A stretch of DNA of 64,000 nt from Calliopsis andreniformis (taxonomy: Eukaryota; Arthropoda; Insecta; Hymenoptera; Andrenidae): the NCBI RefSeq assembly GCF_051401765.1, contig NW_027480467.1, forward strand, positions 2,976,001-3,040,000, given 5' to 3'. The translations under genes were made by a program, and so were the position numbers. Below the pieces are notes generated by a model, which worked only from the letters and a program-made list of their open reading frames with translations, ran no database searches and had not been told where the DNA came from. Of this stretch, positions 37,660-51,511 are shown piece by piece (the stretch's first letter is position 1; each line of letters begins with the position of its first letter).

Positions 37660-39863
37660 CCAATACTCAAACCTCAAACCTCAAACCTCAGCCATCATCC
37701 TCAATCCTCAATCCTCAATCGTCAATCCTCAACCTTCAATCCTCAACACTCAGCCTTCAACCCTCAATCCTCAATCCTCAATCCTCAATCCTCAATCCTC
37801 AATCTTCAATCCTCAATACTCAATCTTCAATCCTCAATACTCAATCCTCAATCCTCAATATTCAATCCTCAATACTCAATCTTCAGTCCTCAATCCGCAA
37901 TCATCAATCCTCAATCCTCAATCCTCAGTCATCAATCCTCAAACTTCAGTCCTCATCCTCAATTCTCAATCCTCAACCCTCAATCCTCAAACCACAATCC
38001 TCAACTGTCAGTCCTCGTCCTCAATCCTCAACCCTCAGTCCTCAATCCTCAATCTTCAATCATCAATACTCAATCTTCAATCCTCAACACTCAATCCTCA
38101 ATCCTCATTCCTCAAACCTCAATCCTCAACCCTCAGTCCTTATCCTCAATTCTCAATTCTCAATCCTCAATCCTCAATCCTCAATCATCGATCCTCTATA
38201 ATCAATTTTCAATCCTAGATCCTCAATCCCCAATCCTCAATCTTTAATCCTCAATTTTCAATCCTCAATACTCAATCTTCAATCCTCAGTCCTCAGTCCT
38301 CAATCCTCAATTCTGAATTCTCAATCCTGAATCCTCAATGTTCAGCCATCAGTCCTCAACAATCAGCTGTCAATTCTCAATTCTCAATAGAATATTATCA
38401 ATTCACAGTTTTCAATACTCAATGCTCAATCTGCAATCTTCAAATATCTATACACAAACATCAATCCTCATCACACAACACTCAACACTCAGTCCACAAT
38501 CCTCAATCTTCAATCCTCAATCCTCAATCCTCAATCCTCAATCCTCAATCTTCAACCATCAATACTCATTCATCAGTCCTGAATTCTCATTCCTCAATCC
38601 TCAATCCTCAATACTCAATCGTCAGTCTTCAATCCTCAATACTCAATATTCAATCCACAATCCTGGATCCTCAATCCTCAATCCTCATTCTTCAATCCTC
38701 AATACCCAATCCTCAACCTTCAATACTCAATCCTCAATCCTCAATTCTCAATACTCAATCCTCAGACCTCAGTCCTCAAACCTCAATCCTCAACCCTCAG
38801 CCCTCATCCTCAATCCTCAATCCTCAACCTCAATCCTCAATCTTCAATCCTCAATACCCAATCCTAAATCTTCAATCCTCAATCCTCAATTATCAATTCT
38901 CAATCCTCAGTCCTCAATTCTCTGTCCTCAAACCTCAATCCTCAAACCTCAGTCCTCGTCCTCAAACCTCAACCCTCAATAATCATTCCGCAATCTTCAC
39001 TCATCAATACTCAATCTTCAATCCTCAATCCTCAATACTCAATCCTCAATCCTCAATACTCAATCCTCAGTCCTCAGTCCTCATTCTTCAAAACTCATTC
39101 CGTCAATCCTCAATATTCAACACACAACCCTCAGCCATCAATCCAAAATTCTCAATACTCAATAGAAGATCCTGAATTCTCAGTTTTCAATACTCAATCC
39201 TCAATCTTCAATCTTCAAATCTCCTTTCACAAACATCAATTCTCATCACTCAACCCTCAACACTCATTTCCCAATCGTCAATCTTCAATACTCAATCCTC
39301 AATCCTCAATCTTCAATCCTCAATACTCAATCTTCAATCCTCAGTCCTCAATTCTCAATCCTCAATCTTCAATCCTCAATACTCAATCTTCTATCCTCAA
39401 TCCTCAATACTCAATCCTCAATCCTCATTCTTCAATCCTCAACACCCAATCCTCAATCTTCAATCCTCAATCCTCAATCCTTAATTCTCAAACCTCAATC
39501 CTCAGTCCTCAGTCCTCAAACCTCAATCCTCAACCTTCAGCCCTCATCCTGGATCCTCAAACCTAAATCTTCAATCCTCAATCCACAATCCTCATGCCTC
39601 AATCCTCAATCCTCAATCATCAGTCCTCAAACCTCAATCCTGAATCCTCAACCCTCAGTCCTCAACCTTCAGACTTCAGACCTCAACAATCAGTTGTCAA
39701 TCCTCAATCCTCAATAGAATATCATCAATTCACAGTTTTCAATACTAAATTCTCGGTCTGCAATCTTCGAATCTCTATCCACAAAAATCAATCCTCATCA
39801 CTCAACCCTCAACACTCAGTCACCAATCCTCAATCTTCAATCCTCTATCCTCTATCCTCAATC
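37642..39863 (+). repeat. H-A-B unit 8 (C absent)
   Basis: H to A is 696 bp and A to B is 1,256 bp. B carries CCACAAAAATCAATCC near 39,780, a private change. After CCTCTATCCTCAATCC the sequence departs from B-C order. Confidence 0.85.
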
Positions 39864-40279
39864 CTCAACCCTCAATCCTCAATCCTCAATCTTCAATCCT
39901 CAATACTCAATATTCAATCCTCAATCCTCAATCCTCAATCCTCAATCCTCATTCTTCAATCCTCAATACCCAATCCTCAATCTTCAATCCTCAATCCTCA
40001 ATCCTCAATTCTCAATCCTCAATCCTCAGTCGTCAGTCCTCAAACCACAATCCTCAACCCTCAGCCCTCATCCCCAATCCTCAATCCTTATTCCTCAGTC
40101 CTCAACCATCAATCCTCAATACTCAATTTTCAATCCTCAATCCTCAATCCTCAATCCTCAATCCTCAATGCTAAATCCTCAATCATCAATACTCAATCTT
40201 CAATACTCAATCCTCAATCCTCAATCCTGAATCCTCAATACTAAAGCATCAATACTCAATTCTCAATACTCAAAAGAAC

Positions 40280-40297
40280 ATCCTGAATTCTCAGGAT
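40280..40297. repeat. Hairpin H13
   Basis: Perfect stem, 4,132 bp after H10. Confidence 0.85.
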
Positions 40298-40991
40298 CCA
40301 ATACTCAAACCTCAAACCTCAAACCTCAGCCATCATCCTCAATCCTCAATCCTCAATCGTCAATCCTCAACCTTCAATCCTCAACACTCAGCCTTCAACC
40401 CTCAATCCTCAATCCTCAATCGTCAATCCGCAATCCTCAATCCTCAGTCATCAATCCTCAACCTTCAATACTCAATCCTCTATCCTCAATCCTCAATCCT
40501 CAATCTTCAATCCTCAATACTCAATCTTCAATACTCAATCCTCAATCCTCAATCCTCAATACTCAATCCTCAATGCTCAACCCTCAATCCTCAATCCTCA
40601 ATCTTCAATCCTCAATACTCAATCTTCAATCCTCAATCCTCAATCCTCAATCCTCAATCCTCATTCTTCAATCCTCAATACCCAATCCTCAATCTTCAAT
40701 CCTCAATCCTCAATCCTCAATTCTCAATCCTCAATCCTCAGTCGTCAGTCCTCAAACCACAATCCTCAACCCTCAGCCCTCATCCTCAATCCTCAATCCT
40801 TATTCCTCAGTTCTCAACTATCAATCCTCAATACTCAATTTTCAATCCTCAATCCTCAATCCTCAATCCTCAATCCTCAATGCTAAATCCTCAGTCATCA
40901 ATACTCAATCTTCAGTACTCAATCCTCAATCCTCAATCCTGAATCCTCAATACTAAAGCATCAATACTCAATTCTCAATACTCAAAAGAAC

Positions 40992-41009
40992 ATCCTGAAT
41001 TCTCAGGAT
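40992..41009. repeat. Hairpin H14
   Basis: Perfect stem, 712 bp after H13, as between H10 and H11. Confidence 0.85.
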
Positions 41010-41237
41010 CCAATACTCAAACCTCAAACCTCAAACCTCAGCCATCATCCTCAATCCTGAATCCTCAATCGTCAATCCTCAACCTTCAATCCTCAACACT
41101 CAGCCTTCAACCCTCAATCCTCAATCCTCAATCGTCAATCCGCAATCCTCAATCCTCAGTCATCAATCCTCAACCTTCAATACTCAATCCTCTATCCTCA
41201 ATCCTGAATCCCCAATCCTCAATCCTCAATCCTCAAT

Positions 41238-42103
41238 CCTCAATCCTCAATCCTCAATCCTCAATCCTAAACCCTCAGCCCTTATCCTCAATTCTCAATT
41301 CTCAATCCTCAATCCTCAATCCTCAATCTTCAATCCTCAGTAATCAATAATCAATCCTATATCCTCAATCCCCAATCCTCAATCCTTAATCCTCAATCTT
41401 CAATCCTCAATACCCAGTCCTCAGTCTTCAATCCTCAATGCTCCATCCTCAATCCTCTATCCTCAGTCCTCAGTCCTCAAACCTCAATCCTCAAACCTCA
41501 ATCCTCAACCGTCAGTCCTCGTCCTCAACCCTCAACCCTCAATACTCAATCCTCAATCTTCAGTCATCAATACTCAAGCTTCAATCCCCAATACTCAATC
41601 TTCAATCCCCAATCATCAATCCTCAATCCTCCATCCTCATTCTTCAATCCTCAATACCCAATCCTCTATCTTCAATCCTTAATCCTCAATCCTCAATTCT
41701 CAATCCTCAGTCCTCAGTCCTCAGTCCTAAAACCTCAACCCTCAACCTTCAGCCCTCATCCTCAATCCTCAATCCTCAATCCTCAATCCTCAATCATCAA
41801 TCCTCAATCTTCAATCCCCAATCCTCAATCCTCAGTCATCAATCCTCAATCCTCAATCCTCAATCCTCAATCCTCAATCCTCAACCCTCAATCGTCAGTC
41901 TTCAAACCTCAATACTCAATCTTCAATCCACAATCCTCAATCCTCAATCCTCAAGCCTCATCCTTCAATCCTCAATACCCAATCCTCAATCTTCAATACT
42001 CAATCCTCAATCCTCAATAATCAATCTTCAGTCCTCAATCCTCAGTCCTCAAACCTCAATTCTGAATCCTCAATACTGAATCCTTAACCTTCAGCCCTTA
42101 GTC
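41238..42103 (+). repeat. Variant-rich heptamers, no clear partner
   Basis: This is the least duplicated part of copy 1. It contains CCTATATCC (41,367), CTCCATCC, CAAGCTTCAATCCCC (41,577) and CTAAAACC (41,727), with loose similarity to 3,020-3,200 through CAATCGTCAGTCTTCAAACC. No gene is present. Confidence 0.7.
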
Positions 42104-44475
42104 CTCAACAATCAGTTGACAATCCTCAATCCTCAATAGAATATCCTCAATTCACAGCTTTCAATACTCAATACTCAATCTGCAATCTTCAAACCTCTAT
42201 CCACAAACATCAATTCTCATCACACAACCCTCGACACTCAGTCCTCAATGTTCAATCCTCAATCTTCAATGCACAATCCTCAATCGTCAATCTTCAATCC
42301 TCAATACTCAATCTTCAATCCTCAATCCTCAATCCTCAATCCTCAATCCTCATTCGTCAATCCTAAATACCCAATGCTCAATCTTCCATCCTCAATCCTC
42401 AATCCTCAATTCTCAATCCTCAATCCTCAGTCCTCAGTGCTTAAACCTCAATCCTCAACCCTCAGCCCTCATCCTCAATCCTCAATCCTCAATCCTCAAT
42501 CCTCAATCCTCAATCCTCAATCCTCAATACTCAATCTTTAATCCTCAATCCTCAACCCTCAATCTTCAATCCTCAGCCCTCAATACTCAATCCTCAATCC
42601 TCAATCCGCAATCCTCAATTCTCAATCCTCAATCCTCAATAATCAATCTTCAATCCTCAAGCCTCAGTCCTCAAACCTCAATTCTGAATCCTCAATCCTG
42701 AATCCTCAATCTTCAGCCCTCAATCCTCAACAGTCAGTTGACAATCCTCAATTCTCAATAGAATATCCTCAGTTCACAGTTTTCAATACTCAATACTCAA
42801 TCTGCAATCTTCAAACCTCTATCCACAAACATCAATTCTCTTCACTCAACCCTCAACACACAGTCCTCAATGTTCAATCCTCAATCCTCAATCCACAATC
42901 CTCAATCGTCAATTTTCAATCCTCAATCTCCAGACCTCAATCTTCAATCGTCAGTGCTCAATCCTCAATCCTCAATCCTCAGTCTTCAATCCACAATCCT
43001 CAATCCTCAAACCTCAACCCTCAACCGTCAGTCCTCGTCCTCAATCCTCAACACTCAATCCTCAATACTCAATCTTCAATCATCAATACTCAATATTCAA
43101 TCCTCAATCTTCAATCCTCAATCTTCAATCCTCAATCCTCAATCCTCAATCCTCAATCCTCAATATTCAACACACAACCCTCAACCACCAATCCTCAATA
43201 CTCAACCATCAATCCTCAATTCTCAATACTCAATAGAGTATCCTGAATTCTCATGGTTCAATTCTCAATCCACAATATTCAATAATCAAATCTCAATCCT
43301 CAGACATCAATTCTCAACACTCAATCCTCAACACTCAGTCCTCTGTCTTCAATCCTCCATCCTCAACCCACAATCCTCAAGCGTCAATCCTCAATCCTCA
43401 ATCCTCAACACTCAATGCTCAGTCCTCAAACCTCAATCCCGAATCCTCAATCCTGAATCCTCAATCTTTAGCCCTCAGTCCTCAACAATCAATTGTCAAT
43501 CCTCAATCCTCATTAGAATATCCTCAATTCACAGTTTTCAAAACTCAATCCCCATTCTTCAATCTTCAAATCTCAATCCACAAACATCAATTCCCATCAC
43601 TCAAACCTCAACACTAAATCCTCAATCTTCAATCCTCAACCCTCAATCCTCAACCTTCAATCCTCAATACTCAATCTTCAATCCTCAATCCTCAATTCCG
43701 ATTCCTAAATACTCAGTCCTCAATCGTCAATCCTCAATCCCCAATCCTCAACCTTCAATCCTCAATCCTCAATCCTCAATCCTCAATCCTCAATCTTCAA
43801 TCCTCAATACTCAATCTTCAATCCTCAATCATCAATCCTCAATCCTCAATCCTCAGTCCTCAGTGCTTAAACCTCAATCCTCAACCCTCAGCCCTCATCC
43901 TCAATCCTCAATACTCAATCCTCAATCCTCAATCCTCAATCTTCAATCCTCAATACTCAATCTTTAATCCTCAATCCTCAACCCTCAATCTTCAATCCTC
44001 AGCCCTCAATACTCAATCGTCAATCCTCAATGCGCAATCCTCAATCATCAATCCTCAATCTTCAATACTCAATCCTCAATCCTCAATCCTCAATCCTCAA
44101 TCCTCAATCCTCAATCCTCAATCCTCAATCCTCAATACTCAATCATCAATCCTCAATCCTCAATCCTCAATCCTCAATCCTCAACCCTCAATCGTCAGTC
44201 TTCAAACCTCAATACTCAATCTTCAATCCTCAATCCTCAACCCTCAATCCTCAATCCTCGTTCTTCAATCCTCAATACCCAATCCTCAATCTTCAACACT
44301 CTATCCTCAATCCTCAATTCTCAATCCTCAATCCTCAGTCCTCAGTACTCAAACCTCAATACTCAACCCTCAGCCCTCATCCTCAATCCTCAATCTTCAA
44401 TCCTCAATCCTCAATCTTCAATCCTCGATACTCAATCTTCAATCCTCAATCCTCAGTCCTCAAACCTCAATTCTG
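42104..44475 (+). repeat. Mosaic of left-end segments
   Basis: Three pieces are joined in order: 42,104-42,541 (like 3,340-3,777), about 42,525-43,854 (like 880-2,195) and 43,850-44,475 (like 3,660-4,430). About 1.47 kb of the left-end order (2,195-3,660, with three cores) is therefore skipped. Degenerate cores sit at about 42,133, 42,755, 43,231 and 43,515. Confidence 0.82.
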
Positions 44476-45290
44476 AATCCTCAATCCTGATTCCTCAATC
44501 TTCAGCCCTCAGTCCTCAACAATCAGTTGTCAACCCTGAATCCTCAATAGAATATCCTCAGTTCACAGTTTTCAATACTCATTACTCAATCTGCAATCTT
44601 CAAACCTGTATCCACAAACATCAATTCTCATCACTCAACCCTCAAGGCTCAGCCCTCAACGTTCAATCCTCAATCCTCAATCCAAAATCCTCAATCGTCA
44701 ATCTTCAATCCTCAATCCCCAGTCCTCAATCTTCAATCCTCAATGCTCAATCCTAAATCCTCAATCCCTAGTCCTCAATCCTCAATCCTCAATCCTCAAA
44801 CCTCAATCCTCAACCGTCAGTCCTCTTCCTCAATCCTCAACACTCAATCCTCAATCCTCAATATTCAATCCTCAATACTCAATCTTCAATCCTCAATCCG
44901 CAATCATCAATCCTCAATCCTCAATCCTCAGTCATCATTCCTCAATCTTCAATACTCAATCGTCAATCCTCAGTCCTCAATCCTCAATCCTCAATCCTCG
45001 TATCACAAACCTCAATCCTCAACCCTAAGTCCCCATCCTCAACTCTCAATTCTCAACCCTCAATCCTCAACCCTCAATCTTGAATCCTCAATAATCAATC
45101 TCCAATCCTAGATCCCCAATCCCTAATCCTCAATCCTTAATACTCAATCCTCAATCTTCAATCCTCAATAGTCAATCTTCAATCCTCAATCCTCAATCCT
45201 CAATCCTCAATACTCAATCCTCAATCCTCAACCCTCAATCCTCATTCCTCAATCTTCAATCCTCAATGCTCAATCCTCAATCCTCAATCC
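44476..45290 (+). repeat. Segment ending at the 28-kb junction
   Basis: It contains a degenerate core at about 44,547-44,652 with CCTGTATCC and AAGGCTCAGCC, both private. The CGTATCACAAACC and CCTAGATCC marks follow, then near-consensus heptamers lead to the junction at about 45,284-45,291. Confidence 0.75.
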
Positions 45291-45908
45291 TCAGTCCTCA
45301 ATCCTCAATCCTCAATCCTCAATCCTCAATCCTCAGTCCTCAATCCTCAATCCTCAATCCCCAATCCTCAATATTCAATCCTCAATCCTCAATCCTCAAT
45401 CCTCAATACTCAATCCTCAATCTTCAATCCTCAATAGTCAATCTTCAATCCTCAATCCTCAACCCTCAATCCTCAATACTCAATCCTCAATCCTCAACCC
45501 TCAATCCTCATTCCTCAATCTTCAATCCTCAATACTCAATCTTCAATCCTCAATCCTCAATCCTCAATCCTCAATCCTCATTCTTCAATCCTCAATACCC
45601 AATCCTCAATCTTCAATCCTCAAACCTCAATAACCCATTCTCAATCCTCAATCCTCAGTCGTCAGTCCTCAAACCACAATCCTCAACCCTCAGCCCTCAT
45701 CCTCAATCCTCAATCCTTACTCCTCAGTCCTCAACCATCAATCCTCAATACTCAATTTTCAATCCTCAATCCTCAAACCTCAATCCTCAATCCTCAATGC
45801 TAAATCCTCAATCATCAATACTCAATCTTCAATACTCAATCCTCAATCCTCAATCCTGAATCCTCAATACTAAAGCATCAATACTCAATTCTCAATACTC
45901 AAAAGAAC

Positions 45909-45926
45909 ATCCTGAATTCTCAGGAT
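45909..45926. repeat. Hairpin H15
   Basis: Perfect stem, 28-kb partner of H4. Confidence 0.85.
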
Positions 45927-48585
45927 CCAATACTCAAACCTCAAACCTCAAACCTCAGCCATCATCCTCAATCCTCAATCCTCAATCGTCAATCCTCAAC
46001 CTTCAATCCTCAACACTCAGCCTTCAACCCTCAATCCTCAATCCACAGTCCTCAATCCTCAATCCTCAATCTTCAATCCTCAATACTCAATCTTCAATCC
46101 TCAATACTCAATCCTCAATCCTCAATATTCAATCCTCAATACTCAATCTTCAGTCCTCAATCCGCAATCATCAATCCTCAATCCTCAATCCTCAGTCATC
46201 AATTCTCAAACTTCAGTCCTCATCCTCAATTCTCAATCCTCAACCCTCAATCCTCAAACCACAATCCTCAACTGTCAGTCCTCGTCCTCAATCCTCAACT
46301 CTCAGTCCTCAATCCTCAATCTTCAATCATCAATACTCAATCTTCAATCCTCAACACTCAATCCTCAATCCTCATTCCTCAAACCTCAATCCTCAACCCT
46401 CAGTCCTTGTCCTCAATTCTCAATTCTCAATCCTCAATCCTCAATCCTCAATCATCGATCCTCTATAATCAATTTTCAATCCTAGATCCTCAATCCCCAA
46501 TCCTCAATCTTTAATCCTCAATTTTCAATCCTCAATACTCAATCTTCAATCCTCAGTCCTCAGTCCTCAATCCTCAATTCTGAATTCTCAATCCTGAATC
46601 CTCAATGTTCAGCCATCAGTCCTCAACAATCAGCTGTCAATTCTCAATTCTCAATAGAATATCATCAATTCACAGTTTTCAATACTCAATGCTCAATCTG
46701 CAATCTTCAAATATCTATACACAAACATCAATCCTCATCACACAACACTCAACACTCAGTCCACAATCCTCAATCTTCAATCCTCAATCCTCAATCCTCA
46801 ATCCTCAATCCTCAATCTTCAACCATCAATACTCATTCATCAGTCCTCAATTCTCAATCCTCAATCCTCAATCCTCAATACTCAATCGTCAGTCTTCAAT
46901 CCTCAATACTCAATATTCAATCCACAATCCTGGATCCTCAATCCTCAATCCTCATTCTTCAATCCTCAATACCCAATCCTCAACCTTCAATACTCAATCC
47001 TCAATCCTCAATTCTCAATACTCAATCCTCAGACCTCAGTCCTCAAACCTCAATCCTCAACCCTCAGCCCTCATCCTCAATCCTCAATCCTCAACCTCAA
47101 TCCTCAATCTTCAATCCTCAATACCCAATCCTAAATCTTCAATCCTCAATCCTCAATTATCAATTCTCAATCCTCAGTCCTCAATTCTCTGTCCTCAAAC
47201 CTCAATCCTCACACCTCAGTCCTCGTCCTCAAACCTCAACCCTCAATAATCATTCCGCAATCTTCACTCATCAATACTCAATCTTCAATCCTCAATCCTC
47301 AATACTCAATCCTCAATCCTCAATACTCAATCCTCAGTCCTCAGTCCTCATTCTTCAAAACTCATTCCGTCAATCCTCAATATTCAACACACAACCCTCA
47401 GCCATCAATCCAAAATTCTCAATACTCAATAGAAGATCCTGAATTCTCAGTTTTCAATACTCAATCCTCAATCTTCAATCTTCAAATCTCCTTTCACAAA
47501 CATCAATTCTCATCACTCAACCCTCAACACTCATTTCCCAATCGTCAATCTTCAATACTCAATCCTCAATCCTCAATCTTCAATCCTCAATACTCAATCT
47601 TCATTCCTCAGTCCTCAATTCTCAATCCTCAATCTTCAATCCTCAATACTCAATCTTCTATCCTCAATCCTCAATACTCAATCCTCAATCCTCATTCTTC
47701 AATCCTCAACACCCAATCCTCAATCTTCAATCCTCAATCCTCAATCCTTAATTCTCAAACCTCAATCCTCAGTCCTCAGTCCTCAAACCTCAATCCTCAA
47801 CCTTCAGCCCTCATCCTGGATCCTCAAACCTAAATCTTCAATCCTCAATCCACAATCCTCATGCCTCAATCCTCAATCCTCAATCATCAGTCCTCAAACC
47901 TCAATCCTGAATCCTCAACCCTCAGTCCTCAACCTTCAGACTTCAGACCTCAACAATCAGTTGTCAATCCTCAATCCTCAATAGAATATCATCAATTCAC
48001 AGTTTTCAATACTAAATTCTCGGTCTGCAATCTTCGAATCTCTATCCACAAACATCAATCCTCATCACTCAACCCTCAACACTCAGTCACCAATCCTCAA
48101 TCTTCAATCCTCTATCCTCTATCCTCAATCCTCAATCCTCAATCCTCAATCCTCAATCCTCAACCTCAATCCTCAATCTTCAATCCTCAATACTCAATCT
48201 TCAATCCTCAATCCTCAGTCCTCAAACCTCAATTCTGAACCCTCAATCCTGAATCCTCAATCTTCAGCCCTCAGTCCTCAACAATCAGTTGTCAATCCTC
48301 AATCCTCAGTATAATATTCTCAGTTCACAGTTTTCAATACTCAATACTCAATCTGCAATCTTCAAACCTCTATCCACAGTCATCAATTCTCATCACTCAA
48401 CCCTCAACACTCAGTCCTCAATGTTCAATCCTCAATCCCCAATTCTCAATCCTCGATCCTCAATGCTGAATCTTCAATCCTCAATCCTCAATCCTCAATC
48501 CTCAATCCTCAATCCTGAATATTCAATCCTCAGTCCCCAAACCTCAATCCTCAATCCTCAATCCTCATTCTTCTATCATCAATAA
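45909..48585 (+). repeat. H-A-B-C unit 9
   Basis: This is the 28-kb partner of unit 4. Differences between 45,909 and 46,605 include CCACAGTCC at about 46,043, CAACTCTCAG near 46,295 and CCTTGTCC near 46,407. Confidence 0.88.
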
Positions 48586-51511
48586 TCAATCTCCAACCCT
48601 AGATCCCCAATCCCCAATCCTCAATCCTTAATCCTCAATCTTCAATCCACAATCCCCAGCCCTCAATCTTCAATCCTGAATGCCCAGTCCTCAATCCTCA
48701 ATCCTCAGCCCTCAGTCCTCGTCATCAATCCTCAACCCTCAATAATCAACCCGCAATCTTCAATCATCAATACTCAATCTTCAATCCTCAATCCTCAAAC
48801 TCAATCCTCAATACTCAATCCCCAGTCCTCAGTCCTCAATCTTCAATACTCAATCCGCCAATCCTCAATATTCAACACACAACCCTCAACCATCAATCCT
48901 CAATACTCAACCATCAATCCTCAATTCTCAATACTCAGTTGAATATCCTGAATTCTCAGCTTTCAATACTCAATCCTCAATCTTCAATCTTCAAATCTCC
49001 ATCCACAAACATCAATTCTCATCTCTCAACCCTCAACACTCAGTCCTCAATATTCAATGCTCAATCCTCAATCCTCAATCTTCAATCCTCAATCCTCAAT
49101 CCTCAATCGTCTGTCTTCAATCCTCAATACTCAATATTCAATCCACAATCCTGAATCCTCAATCCTCAATCCTCATTCTTCAATCCTCAATACCCAATCC
49201 TCAATCTTCAATCCTCAATCCTCAATCCTCAATTCTCAATACTCAATCCTCAGACCTCAGTCCTCAAACCTCAATCCTCAACCCTCAGCCCTCATCCTCA
49301 ATCCTCAATCCTCAACCTCAATCCTCAATCTTCAATCCTGAATACTCAATCTTCAATCTTCAATCCTCAGTCCTCAAACCTCAATTCTGAATCCTCAATA
49401 CTGAATCCTCAACCTACAGCCCTCAGTCCTCAACAATCAGTTGTCAATCCTCAATCCTCAGTATAATGTCCTCAGTTCACAGTTTTCAATACTCAATACT
49501 CAATCTGCAATCTTCAAATCTCTATCCACAGTCATCAATTCTCATCACTCAACCCTCAACACTCAGTCCTCAATGTTCAATCCTCAATCCCCAATTCTCA
49601 ATCCTCGATCCTCAATGCTGAATCTTCAATCCTCAATCCTCAATCCTCAATCCTCAATCCTCAATCCTCAATCCTGAATATTCAATCCTCAGTCCCCAAT
49701 CCTCAATCCTCAATCCTCAATCCTCATTCTTCAATCCTCAATACACAATCCTCAATCTTCAATCCTCAATCCTCAATCCTCAATTCTCAATCCTCAATCC
49801 TCAGTCCTCAGACCTCAAACCTCAATCCTCAACCCTCAGCCCTCATCGTCAATCCTCAAACCTCAATCCTAAATCCTCAATCGTCAATCCTCAATCCTTA
49901 ATGTTCAATCCACAATACTCTACCTTTAAACCTCAATCCTCAATCCTCAATACTCAATATTCAATCCCCAATACTCAACTTTCAATACTCAATCCGCAAT
50001 CATCAATCCTCAATCCTCAATCCTCAGTCATCAATCCTCAATCTTCAATACTCAATCGTCAATCCTCAGTCCTCAATCCTCAATCCTCAATCCTCGTATC
50101 ACAAACCTCAATCCTCAACCCTAAGTCCCCATCCTCAACTCTCAATTCTCAACCCTCAATCCTCAACCCTCAATCTTGAATCCTCAATAATCAATCTCCA
50201 ATCCTAGATCCCCAATCCCTAATCCTCAATCCTTAATACTCAATCTTCAATCCTCAATCCCCAGTCCTCAATCTTCAATCCTCAATGCTCAATCCTCAAT
50301 CCTCAATCCTCAGTCCTCAATCCTCAATCCTCAATCCTCAATCCTCAATCCTCAATCCTCATTCCTCAATCCTCAATCCTCAATCCCCAATCCTCAATAT
50401 TCAATCCTCAATCCTCAATCCTCAATACTCAATCCTCAATCTTCAATCCTCAATAGTCAATCTTCAATCCTCATTCCTCAATCCTCAATCCTCAATACTC
50501 AATCCTCAACCCTCAACCCTCAATCCTCAATCCTCAATCTTCAATCCTCAATACTCAATATTCAATCCTCAATCCTCAATCCTCAATCCTCAATCCTCAT
50601 TCTTCAATCCTCAATACCCAATCCTCAATCTTCAATCCTCAATCCTCAATCCTCAATTCTCAATCCTCAATCCTCAGTCGTCAGTCCTCAAACCACAATC
50701 CTCAACCCTCAGCCCTCATCCCCAATCCTCAATCCTTATTCCTCAGTCCTGAACCATCAATCCTCAATACTCAATTTTCAATCCTCAATCCTCAATCCTC
50801 AATCCTCAATCCTCAATGCTAAATCCTCAATCATCAATACTCAATCTTCAATACTCAATCCTCAATCCTCAATCCTGAATCCTCAATACTAAAGCATCAA
50901 TACTCAATTCTCAATACTCAAAAGAACATCCTGAATTCTCAGGATCCAATACTCAAACCTCAAACCTCAAACCTCAGCCATCATCCTCAATCCTCAATCC
51001 TCAATCGTCAATCCTCAACCTTCAATCCTCAACACTCAGCCTTCAACCCTCAATCCTCAATCCTCAATCGTCAATCCGCAATCCTCAATCCTCAGTCATC
51101 AATCCTCAACCTTCAATACTCAATCCTCTATCCTCAATCCTCAATCCTCAATCTTCAATCCTCAATACTCAATCTTCAATACTCAATCCTCAATCCTCAA
51201 TCCTCAATACTCAATCCTCAATGCTCAACCCTCAATCCTCAATGCTCAATCTTCAATCCTCAATACTCAATCTTCAATCCTCAATCCTCAATCCTCAATC
51301 CTCAATCCTCATTCTTCAATCCTCAATACCCAATCCTCAATGCTCAATCCTCAATCCTCAATCCTCAGTCCTCAATCCTCAATCCTCAATCCTCAATCCT
51401 CAATCCTCAGTCCTCAATCCTCAATCCTCAATCCCCAATCCTCAATATTCAATCCTCAATCCTCAATCCTCAATCCTCAATACTCAATCCTCAATCTTCA
51501 ATCCTCAATAG
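48586..51511 (+). repeat. K unit, complete copy 3
   Basis: This is the partner of 20,324-23,249. It has C49526 where copy 1 has T, and CTTAATACTCAATC near 50,231 where copy 1 has CTTAATCCTCAATC. Confidence 0.86.
50928..50945. repeat. Hairpin H16 (inside K)
   Basis: Perfect stem, 28-kb partner of H5. Confidence 0.85.

Larger units (their letters stand above)
37232..41237 (+). repeat. 4.33-kb tandem repeat, copy 2
   Basis: It follows copy 1 directly. The offset is 4,334 up to about 39,860 and 4,132 from about 39,960, so about 202 bp (the start of C) is missing. Hairpins lie at 37,642, 40,280 and 40,992. Both copies contain the internal 712-bp hairpin spacing. Confidence 0.85.
17029..45290 (+). 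repeat. 28,262-bp tandem duplication, copy 1 (complete)
   Basis: Every marker from here to 35,738 reappears exactly 28,262 bp downstream, for example module A at 18,343 and 46,605, the hairpin at 22,666 and 50,928, and module B at 35,260 and 63,522. To the left of about 17,022 the match with the sequence before 45,284 fails within a few heptamers. Copy 2 therefore starts where copy 1 ends, as expected for a direct tandem duplication. The copy contains H-A-B-C units, K units, the 4.3-kb tandem pair and the 41.2-45.2 kb mosaic. Confidence 0.93.

Noticed and set aside
42870..43967. 365-codon open frame with varied residues as a real coding region
   Set aside because: The variety comes from the degenerate cores. 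Its counterpart at 1,309-1,587 is cut by a stop and differs by heptamer indels, which would shift frame.
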